Shown: piece by piece, positions 7,283 through 15,486 of the stretch
Position numbering within the stretch: the stretch's first letter is position 1
Layout: each line of letters starts with the position of its first letter
Source of the DNA: Pseudozobellia thermophila
GTDB lineage: Bacteria; Bacteroidota; Bacteroidia; Flavobacteriales; Flavobacteriaceae
Assembly: GCF_900141855.1 (NCBI RefSeq)
Contig: NZ_FQYU01000003.1
Location: forward strand, 1-64,000
Length of the DNA: 64,000 nucleotides
Direction of reading: 5' to 3'
The notes under the pieces: generated by a model
Databases searched by the model: none
What the model saw: the letters and a program-made list of their open reading frames with translations, nothing else
Told to the model about the DNA's origin: nothing
Made by a program: the position numbers and the translations under genes

Positions 7283-9244
7283 TTAAGCCGCTTTGCCTGG
7301 TTGAAATTGAATGGATATGGCGGTGCCCCCATGGGTGTTCAATTCCATGGTGCCGTCCAACTGTTTTGTGAGCAGCGCGATCAATTGGGTCCCGAACCCG
7401 CTGCTTTCCCCTTTTGCATGGGTGTTCTTTCCGACCCCGTTATCCCTTACCCGGAGCTGAAACTTTTGGTCGACCTTCCTTAGACTGACACTGATCTTAC
7501 CTTTTTGGTTTCCTACAAAGGCGTATTTCAGTGAATTGGTCAATAGTTCGTTTACGATGAGTCCGATGGGTATGGCCATATCCACATCCACTTCCAGGGG
7601 AGGCATTGGAACCTCGAACTGAATCCGGTCCGTGGCCCCGAAGGCATCGATTATATATTCGCCCAAGGTGGTAAAATAGCTTTTCATCTCAACGGCGGCC
7701 AAATTGGCACCGGTATACAGTTTTTGATGGATCATCCCCATACTCTGAACCCTGTGCTGGCTTTCACGCATCTTGGAAAGCATGTTTTCGTCTTCCATTC
7801 CGACGGCCTGAAGGGATAGGAGGCTCGATACGATTTCCAGGTTATTTTTGACCCTGTGATGGATTTCCTTGAGCAAGAACTCTTTTTCCTGGTTTTGTTT
7901 TTCGAGTATTTTGTTGACCTTGAATTTGTTCCGTATGCTTATATAGGCAAGTAAGAGCAACAACAGCAAGAGCCCCGTTATAACCATGATCAGTTGTTGG
8001 GTGGTTTGCTGCTTCGATATTAGGGCTTCCTGTGAGCGTATTTTACCTTCTTTGTCGGCTACCTCGAATTCGGTCCTGAGCAAGGATATCCTGTTGTCCG
8101 CCTCGGCGGTAAACACGGTTTCCTTAAGCCTGTCGTACCGCGCAAAGGCGGTATAGGCCTCCTTGTATTGGTGGTTTCCGGCATAGGCCTTGCCCAATGC
8201 CTCATAAGCCTGGCTTAAGAAAAAGGCATCGCCAAAATCATCGGTTGCGATGGCAATGGATTTTTCGAGAAAGTCGATGGCCGTACCGTGGTGGCCCTGT
8301 AGGTTTTCGATCTTCCCCAGGGCCAGCCAGCTGCGCATCATCAAAAAATTATTGTCCAATAATTCCGCGTATTTAAGGGCGTTGGTACCGGCTTCTTCGG
8401 CCTTTTCGAATTCGTTCAAATGGGCGTACACCTCTAGCAGCACCATATAGCCGTCACTTAAATTGTTATAGAAACCGTAGCGTTCGCCAATGGCGATCGT
8501 ATGCTGTAGGTATTTCAGTGCCTCTTCGTGCTTCCCTAGGGAGAGGTAGTTGTTTCCCACGACAAACAGGGTGAAATCGTAATCGAGGTCGTTGATACCG
8601 CGCTCTTCGAAAAGCGCCAGCGATTTAAGTCCGTACTCCAGCCCGGCATCGTACTTTTTCTGTTTCCAAAAAAGGTTGCCCAGATCGCTGTACGCCATGG
8701 CAACGGCCCGGATATCCCCTAATTCCTTTCCAAGCTTTAGGGATTGCATGGCATAGTCGGCCGCCTTTCCCAATTTGCCCCTCCTTTCGTAAACGTAGCC
8801 CAATTGGGTATAGAGGTGGGCCAGGTCTTTTTCCAACACCTTGTCCATGGCGTTATTTAGTACTTCCTCGGCCAAATCCAGTTGCTCCATCCTCAACAAA
8901 ATAGCGGCTTCGGTAATTTGAAGGCGTCCTTCCCATAAGACATTGTTGGCGGCCCGGGCCAGTTGGAGTCCCCTTCGGGTAAAATCGAGGGCTTTGCCCA
9001 GGTTTCGGGTATGCCAGTAATACGCGAGGTCGTTGAGCATTGAAAACTTTACGGAGTCAGGCCGTACCGAAGGATAGAGGCTTTCGAGAACATCGAGGTA
9101 CGAGGCCCCAAAATTATCGGTGTCGACGAATACTTTTTTGTACGACTGGTCGGCGTACAGACCTAAATCTTGGGAAAAAAGGAGGCCGCTGTTTGCGATC
9201 GAAAAAGCGAAGAGAATAACGGTCTTGTGAAAATTTGTCCCCAT
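7283..9244 (-). CDS. TPR-containing sensor histidine kinase (HisKA_2 type)
   Basis: About 653 residues when started at 9244 (signal-like segment MGTNFHKTVILFAFSIANSG); an ATG at 9304 is also in frame. Order: signal peptide, a large periplasmic array of tetratricopeptide repeats (about 40-370), a coiled coil, one membrane span (LLLLLLLLAYISI), then a HisKA_2 domain with the phosphoacceptor in KEIHHRVKNNL and a HATPase domain (NELLTNSLKYAF, DNGVGK, GFGTQLIALL). This matches the TPR-kinase family common in Flavobacteria, where the repeats probably sense a protein or peptide. It phosphorylates, by inference, the LytTR regulator encoded directly after it. Confidence 0.92.
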   Translation of the reverse strand: MGTNFHKTVILFAFSIANSGLLFSQDLGLYADQSYKKVFVDTDNFGASYLDVLESLYPSVRPDSVKFSMLNDLAYYWHTRNLGKALDFTRRGLQLARAANNVLWEGRLQITEAAILLRMEQLDLAEEVLNNAMDKVLEKDLAHLYTQLGYVYERRGKLGKAADYAMQSLKLGKELGDIRAVAMAYSDLGNLFWKQKKYDAGLEYGLKSLALFEERGINDLDYDFTLFVVGNNYLSLGKHEEALKYLQHTIAIGERYGFYNNLSDGYMVLLEVYAHLNEFEKAEEAGTNALKYAELLDNNFLMMRSWLALGKIENLQGHHGTAIDFLEKSIAIATDDFGDAFFLSQAYEALGKAYAGNHQYKEAYTAFARYDRLKETVFTAEADNRISLLRTEFEVADKEGKIRSQEALISKQQTTQQLIMVITGLLLLLLLLAYISIRNKFKVNKILEKQNQEKEFLLKEIHHRVKNNLEIVSSLLSLQAVGMEDENMLSKMRESQHRVQSMGMIHQKLYTGANLAAVEMKSYFTTLGEYIIDAFGATDRIQFEVPMPPLEVDVDMAIPIGLIVNELLTNSLKYAFVGNQKGKISVSLRKVDQKFQLRVRDNGVGKNTHAKGESSGFGTQLIALLTKQLDGTMELNTHGGTAISIQFQPGKAA

Positions 9245-9454
9245 GGTTGGCTTGCTGCTCATCGTGGGGGAAATGCGCGAGCACCTAAATGTACAACTTT
9301 CCATTGAGTTTTGTTCGGTAAATGGAATTGGGCCTACGGACAGTTAATGGAGGCCTTCGTCCCCTTGGTATACCAGGGCACTTCGGAAATCGATAGTTTC
9401 ATTTCAAAATAAAGCCCCCAAGTTGATTTAATGGTGCACCTATGTTAGTTGGTT

Positions 9455-9979
9455 ATGAGATTATATGGATTTGTACCGGTTTTTTTCTTGATGCTTTTTT
9501 TGTCTTGCAAGGGCGATGGCACATCCGCTTCCGACAAACAAACATCGCAGGGGATACTGGGCCGCGCCAATTTCGAAAGCTATATAGAGGTATCGTGGAA
9601 TAAGAAGAATATGGATACGCTCCAATCCCTCTTGGTAGAAGATTTTATATGCCGCCATAACGGAATTCGGGTTGTGGACGATCGTAGCGAAATGCAGGCC
9701 TTTATGAACGTTTATTTTACCGGTTTTCCCGATGCCAGGATAGAAACGGACACCCTTGTGGTAAACAAGGGACAACTTTCAACGCATTGGACCTTCAACG
9801 GTACCCATACGGGTACGTTCAGGCAACTGCGTCCTACGGGCAAGAAAGTAAGGATAAACGGCCATGCTATCGTTTCGTTCGACAGCAAGGGGAAGATCGT
9901 ACGGGAAGATGTCTATTACAACGAGCTCGAGTTTCTTCAGCAGCTGGGATACACCCTGAATCCGCCTATCCTGAAATAA
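9455..9979 (+). CDS. NTF2/SnoaL-like lipoprotein
   Basis: 174 residues from the ATG at 9455 (a TTG lies 6 bp upstream). The N-terminus is a lipoprotein signal, MRLYGFVPVFFLMLFLSC, with Cys18. The rest is a single SnoaL/NTF2-like fold: an initial helix with WNKKNMDTLQSLLVEDF, then GTHTGTF and VRINGHAIVSFD strands, close to the ester-cyclase-like group of polyketide enzymes. Whether it is an enzyme or a ligand binder is not clear. The next gene, 35 bp on, encodes a related two-domain protein, so the two probably form an operon. Confidence 0.8.
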   Translation: MRLYGFVPVFFLMLFLSCKGDGTSASDKQTSQGILGRANFESYIEVSWNKKNMDTLQSLLVEDFICRHNGIRVVDDRSEMQAFMNVYFTGFPDARIETDTLVVNKGQLSTHWTFNGTHTGTFRQLRPTGKKVRINGHAIVSFDSKGKIVREDVYYNELEFLQQLGYTLNPPILK

Positions 9980-10014
9980 TAACGATAACCAATTGATAAT
10001 TAAAACCTTTAAAG

Positions 10015-10950
10015 ATGAAAAAAGTATTTGTAACACTCGTATTGATGACCTCGTGCCTTACTTTTGGCCAGAAGAAAAATGGAACCGTTTATTTGGAACA
10101 CCCCGCCATCGACCTTGTGGCCGAATTCAACGAAGCCTTCGTCAGGGGAGACACGGCTAAGATTGCCAGTATGTTGACCGACGACTTTAAGTCCTTTAAC
10201 GGGGTTGGCGACAACGTAAGCTCAAAAGGAACCGGAAAGGCACGCTATATTACAAGTGCCTACCGTTGGTCCGATGAGCTCGATTATTTTTCCATAAGTG
10301 ATTTTCCGGGTTCGTATCCCGATGCCATTGAATACAAAAAGGACAATAAGGACGGTGATGTATGGGTGCAGACGTGGGACTTGCTCAAGGGGGTCCACAA
10401 AGAGACCGGGGTAAAATTCACTTCGCCTACCCACGACCTGTTCTTGGTAACCAAAGACGGGAAGATCAAGTCTGTAATACACTATTTCGATCCCAGCATT
10501 TTTGATGAAATGGCACAGAGTTTTGCCGACCGTACCAACGGTACGATTTACAATCACCATGAAAACATCAACACGGTGCGCAAGGCGGTCTACGCCTTTG
10601 AAAATTCAGACTTGGAAAAAGCTATGGGTTTCTATGGCGACGATGCCATGTTCTACAATATCAACTACGATATAAATGCCCCTGGGAACAAAGATCAGGT
10701 TAAGGCGGCAAGGGGGGAGTTTCTCGATAATTTTGAAATAGAGGCCATCGAGATGATCGGATATCCCGATTATTTGGAATATGAAATGGATAACGGTAGG
10801 TCGGTACTGTCGTGGTGGAACATGCACCTCGTAAGAAAGGCGGATAAAAAGAAAATTATACTGCCGATGCACATAAACAATGGCTTTGATGAAGAGGGAA
10901 AAATCACCGATGAATTTATCTATTACAACGGCGGCCTACTGGAAAAGTAA
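10015..10950 (+). CDS. exported protein with two NTF2-like domains
   Basis: 311 residues with signal peptide MKKVFVTLVLMTSCLTFGQ. Two NTF2/SnoaL-like domains follow: about 30-165 (NEAFVRGDTAKIASMLTDDF) and about 180-305 (YAFENSDLEKAMGFYGDDAM). Both have the helix-then-strand entry and the buried Trp/Tyr strand typical of the fold. Probably co-transcribed with the lipoprotein upstream and ended by the terminator at 11054. Function unknown; it might bind or modify a small hydrophobic molecule in the periplasm (inference). Confidence 0.8.
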   Translation: MKKVFVTLVLMTSCLTFGQKKNGTVYLEHPAIDLVAEFNEAFVRGDTAKIASMLTDDFKSFNGVGDNVSSKGTGKARYITSAYRWSDELDYFSISDFPGSYPDAIEYKKDNKDGDVWVQTWDLLKGVHKETGVKFTSPTHDLFLVTKDGKIKSVIHYFDPSIFDEMAQSFADRTNGTIYNHHENINTVRKAVYAFENSDLEKAMGFYGDDAMFYNINYDINAPGNKDQVKAARGEFLDNFEIEAIEMIGYPDYLEYEMDNGRSVLSWWNMHLVRKADKKKIILPMHINNGFDEEGKITDEFIYYNGGLLEK

Positions 10951-11053
10951 TAGGCTTACCGAAAAGGGGGGCGAACACCGTGCCCCACTAATAATTGTCT
11001 CGTCATATAATGGTTTGAATTAGCTGTCTACCATAACTGACCGACTTTTGAAG

Positions 11054-11087
11054 GGCCCTGAACGAATGTTCGGGGCTTTGTTTTTTT
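11054..11087 (+). terminator. rho-independent terminator of the NTF2-like pair
   Basis: Nine-bp stem (GCCCTGAAC / GTTCGGGGC, loop GAAT) followed by TTTGTTTTTTT. It lies about 100 bp after the 10015-10950 gene. Confidence 0.85.
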
Positions 11088-11159
11088 GGCCAGGTTGCCC
11101 TATAACTTAAAAACGGTATCTTTTCGGATATTTGAGGTCAAAAGCCAACTGAACAAGTT

Positions 11160-11531
11160 ATGAACCCAGCCGAAGCCTATATCGTCAACCAACCTGAGCC
11201 CTATAAAAGCATCTTATTGCATTTGCAGCTTACCGTACAACGGGTGATACCCGATGTGGAAATGAAATACAAATGGCGTATTCCCTGTTTTTATGCGGGA
11301 AAAAGCCCTATCTGTTACCTAAACGCCTCCCATAAGAACGGGTATGTCGACATCGCCTTTTGGAATTCAGCCCACCTTACCAGGCATTTGGAAAAGATGA
11401 ACACCGAAAAGCGAAAGGTCGTCCGGTCACTGCGCTACAGGTCATTGGAAGAGATCGATGACCGCGTATTGCGGGAGGTACTTGCCGAAGCCTATGAACT
11501 TAGGGCCAAGGGCTTTTACAGGAAAAAATGA
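11160..11531 (+). CDS. DUF1801 family protein
   Basis: 123-residue cytosolic protein of the DUF1801 / YdhG-like fold (related to the CyaY/YjbR group). Visible family marks are a start of the type AEAYIVNQPEPYKSILLHL, the MKYKWRIPCFYAG motif and NGYVDIAFWN. Biochemical role unknown. Single gene between a terminator and the convergent sulfatase. Confidence 0.8.
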   Translation: MNPAEAYIVNQPEPYKSILLHLQLTVQRVIPDVEMKYKWRIPCFYAGKSPICYLNASHKNGYVDIAFWNSAHLTRHLEKMNTEKRKVVRSLRYRSLEEIDDRVLREVLAEAYELRAKGFYRKK

Positions 11532-11583
11532 TCCGCCGACGGTCCGTATGGTCGCCAAGGTACAAGCTCCTATGTGGTCTACT

Positions 11584-13188
11584 TTATTCGATCCACCCGT
11601 TATCTTTGTAGATTTGGATGTAGCCATTGGTCAGCTCGTCCGAATCTTTGTACTTTTTGCGTAGTTCCTCCAGTTTTTGCTTCATATCGGCCACTACCTG
11701 GGCGTATTCGGGATCCTCGTAAACGTTGTTGGTTTCGTTGGGGTCTTTGGCCCGGTCGTACAGTTCCCATTTGTCTACGTCGTAGTAAAAATGAATAAGC
11801 TTGTATTCCTTGGTGGCGATTCCGTAATGCCTTTTCACGGCGTGTTCGGCAGGGTATTCGTAGTAATGGTAGTAAACGGCCTCCCGGTCCCACAGTTCTT
11901 TTTCTCCCTTTAGTAGGGGAACCAAACTTTCTCCCTGCATTTCTTCGGGGGGCGTTACCCCCGCCACTTCGAGAAAGGTCTGGGCAAAATCGAGGTTTTG
12001 TACCATTTCGTCTTCCGTGGTATTAGGGGTAATGACGTTGGGCCATTTGATGAGCAGGGGGGTCTTGAACGATTCGTTGTACATAAAGCGCTTGTCGAAC
12101 CAACCGTGCTCGCCCAAATAAAAGCCTTGGTCGGAAGTGTACACCACAAGGGTATTTTCCGATAGCTTTTTCTCGTCGAGGTAGTCGAGCAATCGCCCCA
12201 CGTTTTCGTCCACCCCGGCAATGGTGCCCAAATAGTCCTGCATATAACGTTGGTACTTCCAGACCATAAGGGTGCTGTCGTTCATTTCGGGGAAGCGTCG
12301 GGCGAAGTCCTCGGCTATGGGGTCGTAAACGGCATCCCAGGCGGCCCTTTGTTCGGGGTCGAGCCTGCTTACGCGGTTGCCTATGTTGTTCCAGTTTTTA
12401 ATGTCGAGCGTCTTGGCGATGCTGTCAGGTATTTTGAGGTCGTAGGAAAGCTGCATGTGCCTTAAGATGTTCATTTCGGCACTCCCGGCAGTGGTTTCGC
12501 GGCTCTTGTAATCGTCGAAGAGGGTTTCGGGGAGCGGAAAGGTTTTTTGGGTAAAGGCCTTGTAATGGCGCTCGGCGGGCATCCATGAACGGTGCGGGGC
12601 CTTGTGCAGGTACATCAATAAAAAAGGCTTGGTCGTATCGCGGCGCTTTTCCATCCAATCCAAGGTCAGGTCGGTAATAATGTCGGTAACATAACCGCTT
12701 ACGGTCGTATCTCCCTTTTGGGTAATGAACTTGGGGTTGTAATACTCCCCTTGCCCCGGTAAGATCTTAAATTCGTCGAAGCCCTTGGGGTTGTTGCCAA
12801 AATGGAGTTTCCCGAACATGGCGGTCTGGTATCCGGCCTTCTGCAGGAGTTGGGGAAACGTAACGTTGGTCGTGTCGAAGGGGGTGCGGTTGTCGACCTT
12901 GCCGTTGAGGTGCGAATGTTTTCCGGTCAGGATAACGGCCCGCGATGGGGCACAAATGGAATTGGTGACCGTGGCATTGGTGAAAAGCATGCCCTCTTTG
13001 GCGATCCTATCGATATTGGGGGTCTGTATCAACCTATCGTCGTAGGCACTGATGGCCTGGTAGGCGTGGTCGTCCGACATGATAAAAACAATGTTCGGAC
13101 GTTTGTTTTCCGCTTTTTTGGGGCTCGGGCCGGTACAGGAAAAAAGCAGGGCGCCAACAAGGGCAAGCCCTATAAATTTTGGGGACAT
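11584..13188 (-). CDS. sulfatase, formylglycine-dependent, lipoprotein (second copy)
   Basis: 534 residues with a lipoprotein signal ending ALLFSC (Cys18). Metal ligands lie in IVFIMSDDH (33-41), and the modification site is C79-A-P-S-R83 in SICAPSRAVILTGKHSH. A second metal motif is TSDQGFYLGEHGWFDKRF. The SDDH and CAPSR...GKHSH pattern is like N-acetylglucosamine-6-sulfatase-type enzymes, unlike the two other sulfatases here, which look iduronate-sulfatase-like. Substrate inferred only as a sulfated glycan. Transcribed alone, with a PepSY gene starting a separate group upstream. Confidence 0.92.
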   Translation of the reverse strand: MSPKFIGLALVGALLFSCTGPSPKKAENKRPNIVFIMSDDHAYQAISAYDDRLIQTPNIDRIAKEGMLFTNATVTNSICAPSRAVILTGKHSHLNGKVDNRTPFDTTNVTFPQLLQKAGYQTAMFGKLHFGNNPKGFDEFKILPGQGEYYNPKFITQKGDTTVSGYVTDIITDLTLDWMEKRRDTTKPFLLMYLHKAPHRSWMPAERHYKAFTQKTFPLPETLFDDYKSRETTAGSAEMNILRHMQLSYDLKIPDSIAKTLDIKNWNNIGNRVSRLDPEQRAAWDAVYDPIAEDFARRFPEMNDSTLMVWKYQRYMQDYLGTIAGVDENVGRLLDYLDEKKLSENTLVVYTSDQGFYLGEHGWFDKRFMYNESFKTPLLIKWPNVITPNTTEDEMVQNLDFAQTFLEVAGVTPPEEMQGESLVPLLKGEKELWDREAVYYHYYEYPAEHAVKRHYGIATKEYKLIHFYYDVDKWELYDRAKDPNETNNVYEDPEYAQVVADMKQKLEELRKKYKDSDELTNGYIQIYKDNGWIE

Positions 13189-13267
13189 ATAACTTATTTT
13201 TGGGTATAGTTTGTTTGAGCCCGCAAGATATCCATTTTTGGTAAATTATTCTGAAAAACCGCCTGTA

Positions 13268-14830
13268 TTAAGGTGTTTTTGGGATTTTGGCGGACTTGGC
13301 CGGCAACCTTAGGAACACCACCCAAAGGGAAATCAGGCCCAAAAGGGCGAAGAGAAGATCGACAAGCAGTATTTGGCCATAGCCTTTCGAAAAACTGACC
13401 CAGGGCCACAGCCCCGTTTTAAATCCGTTGGCAAGGGGCACCAAGAGGCTTAAGGCCCCACCGGCAACAAGGCACCACTTGTTGGTAAAACCGATGTCTT
13501 TTTTTAAGCTGAAAAGGATGCTGAGCACCAACCAACCTATAAAATAGGTACCGTAAATGAATCCCCGTTCCGAACCGTGGAGCTTTACCGCAATAAAGGT
13601 CAGGGCGGTAATGGGAAACATACTGAGGCATATGGCCATATAGATGTTGGCGACCTTGGCATTAAAGCGCCTTTTTTTCTCGGGAACCTTCTTTTTGTCG
13701 CGGGCCACCAACCAGATCATAATCCCCGAAAGGATGACGACACACGACATCAGTCCCAAAATAAAGGACAGCACCCGTAGGCCCAAACCGCCATAATCGC
13801 CCAAATGCAAGCGGAAGAGCGCGTTTTTTACCCCGTCGAGATAGCGATTGTTTATGCGGGGGATCCGCTCGTCGACGATGGCTTGGTCGCGCCATCGGAA
13901 GATACGGTATCCGTAGCCGTTGAATTTTTCACGGTAATCCAGGTTTCCGCTGATCGCCACGTGCATATTGGCATCGCCATAATTGAAAATGTGGACCTCC
14001 GTCGGTTTAAAGTCCTCCCAGTCTTCCAGGGTCTTTTTTAAAAGGGTGTTGATTTTGGGAGCCGTCTCCAAGGGGGTATAGGTATATTCATATTCCGGAT
14101 GGGCATATTCCAAATCCTTGAACAAGGCTTTTTGGTCACCGCCATAAAGGGCCATAACGTTGGGTAGGATGAGTATGCCTTTAAGAAGGAAAAAAGCACC
14201 CGTTAGCGCATAGACGAACTGAAAGGGAAAACCGATCAGGCCCAAGGCCGTATGGGCATCGGTCCAAAGGGTCTTTAGTTTCGCCCATGGCCGGAACACA
14301 TAAAAGTTGCTTACGATCTTGTCCCAATGGATCCAAATGCCCGTAAGCAGGGCGAACAAAAAGAACAGGGCCACAAAGCCCGATAGGTACCTGCCGTATG
14401 GCCGGGGAATTTGGTCCAAGAAGTGCAATCGGTAAAGAAATTCGCCCAGGCCGTAATTGGTTTTGTAATCGGACGCGGTAAAGTCTTCGGTGTCCAAATA
14501 GAAGAACTTCCTCGCTTTGGCCGCTTCCGGGGCAAGGCTGTCCTTGGAGGCGGAAAGGCTGACGTTGATGTTGCGCTCGTTGTAGTAATGGGAAATCTCG
14601 ACCTCCCTGCCCTTCAAGTCGTAGTGCCCTTGCAGGTATTCGAGATAAGCGTCGATATCTTCCGGTATCTGGTCCCATATTTCAACATGGTGGCCCCGTT
14701 CCCAACTCACGATTTCATCCCTAAAGAACGAAAAAGACCCGGCAAAGAATATCACATAGAGTGCAACGCTGATCACGATACCGCTTACGGTATGGGTGTG
14801 GAATAAAATGTTATAGATCCTTCGTTTCAT
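13268..14830 (-). CDS. PepSY-associated transmembrane protein (siderophore reductase-like)
   Basis: 520 residues with an N-terminal membrane helix after HTHTVSGIVISVALYVIFFA, a periplasmic PepSY-like domain (about 40-190), further membrane spans (about 145-170, 195-225, 345-370) and four more near the C-terminus. HTHTVSG and the paired His in the membrane helices fit the family thought to reduce ferric siderophores at the inner membrane. Last gene of a four-gene group (TonB receptor, two small membrane proteins, this one), which supports iron uptake. Confidence 0.88.
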   Translation of the reverse strand: MKRRIYNILFHTHTVSGIVISVALYVIFFAGSFSFFRDEIVSWERGHHVEIWDQIPEDIDAYLEYLQGHYDLKGREVEISHYYNERNINVSLSASKDSLAPEAAKARKFFYLDTEDFTASDYKTNYGLGEFLYRLHFLDQIPRPYGRYLSGFVALFFLFALLTGIWIHWDKIVSNFYVFRPWAKLKTLWTDAHTALGLIGFPFQFVYALTGAFFLLKGILILPNVMALYGGDQKALFKDLEYAHPEYEYTYTPLETAPKINTLLKKTLEDWEDFKPTEVHIFNYGDANMHVAISGNLDYREKFNGYGYRIFRWRDQAIVDERIPRINNRYLDGVKNALFRLHLGDYGGLGLRVLSFILGLMSCVVILSGIMIWLVARDKKKVPEKKRRFNAKVANIYMAICLSMFPITALTFIAVKLHGSERGFIYGTYFIGWLVLSILFSLKKDIGFTNKWCLVAGGALSLLVPLANGFKTGLWPWVSFSKGYGQILLVDLLFALLGLISLWVVFLRLPAKSAKIPKTP

Positions 14831-14856
14831 TGGGTCGGTCGATAGTGGGGTTTAAT

Positions 14857-15138
14857 TTATAGGCCCAGGTAGGTGAGCCCTCCGAAAATCAGGGTCAGTG
14901 CCAGATAAATGCCCCAAATTTTGAGTCCGCTTCTCGCCATAAAGGCCACCATCATCAATACGACCCATAGTATAAAGGCGCTGTAGGTGCTCGTTATGAT
15001 GACCGTTGTCTTGTCGAACCAAGCGGCCAGGGCCAGATGGAAGGCGAGGGTCACCAAAAGTCCCCCTAAAATGGCGGCGCTTATCTTGGCTATGCGATGG
15101 CCTACACGTGGGTCGAGGTATTTCGAATTCGCGGGCAT
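14857..15138 (-). CDS. small membrane protein, DUF3649-like
   Basis: 93 residues, two to three hydrophobic segments, with AFMARSGLKIW near the end matching the FAARS...W pattern of DUF3649 as I remember it. Start at 15138 is set by a TAATG overlap with the stop of the preceding gene, indicating translational coupling; a longer frame reaching 15195 would overlap that gene. DUF3649 proteins occur with PepSY proteins and siderophore receptors, as here. The family name is from memory. Confidence 0.75.
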   Translation of the reverse strand: MPANSKYLDPRVGHRIAKISAAILGGLLVTLAFHLALAAWFDKTTVIITSTYSAFILWVVLMMVAFMARSGLKIWGIYLALTLIFGGLTYLGL

Positions 15139-15467
15139 TAGTAGAGTAGGGTTTCCAGGGTTATAAAGACGAGAAAAAAGGCCAGAATGCCCCACGGCCG
15201 TATCAACCGCAACGGGGCCAGCAAAACGATCAGGCTACCTGTGAGCATGAGTAGGGTCAAGTAGATGAAACTACCGGAAACCGGTCCCGTAAAGTTTACG
15301 GTATATCCGTAGGCCACGACCAGTAGGAGTAGGCCGGCAGTTCGATATCCCACAACATGGGATGCCGCCGCTTTCTTAGGGGCGGCATCCGCGGGCCCCG
15401 CCTTTTTCGAGGAACGGTAGTTGAGATAAAATCCCGAGAATACCAATGCCGTACTAATGCTCCACAT
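15138..15467 (-). CDS. small membrane protein, DUF3325-like
   Basis: 109 residues with an N-terminal hydrophobic segment (MWSISTALVFSGFYLNYRS), a charged loop, and two further spans. GSFIYLTLLMLTGSLIVLLAP resembles the C-terminal half of DUF3325, a family that accompanies DUF3649, PepSY and TonB receptors in siderophore loci. Its stop overlaps the next start by 1 nt. Starts 20 bp after the receptor stop. Role in iron uptake inferred from context. Confidence 0.72.
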   Translation of the reverse strand: MWSISTALVFSGFYLNYRSSKKAGPADAAPKKAAASHVVGYRTAGLLLLVVAYGYTVNFTGPVSGSFIYLTLLMLTGSLIVLLAPLRLIRPWGILAFFLVFITLETLLY

Positions 15468-15486
15468 ACCTGTTTAGGGTTAGGGC

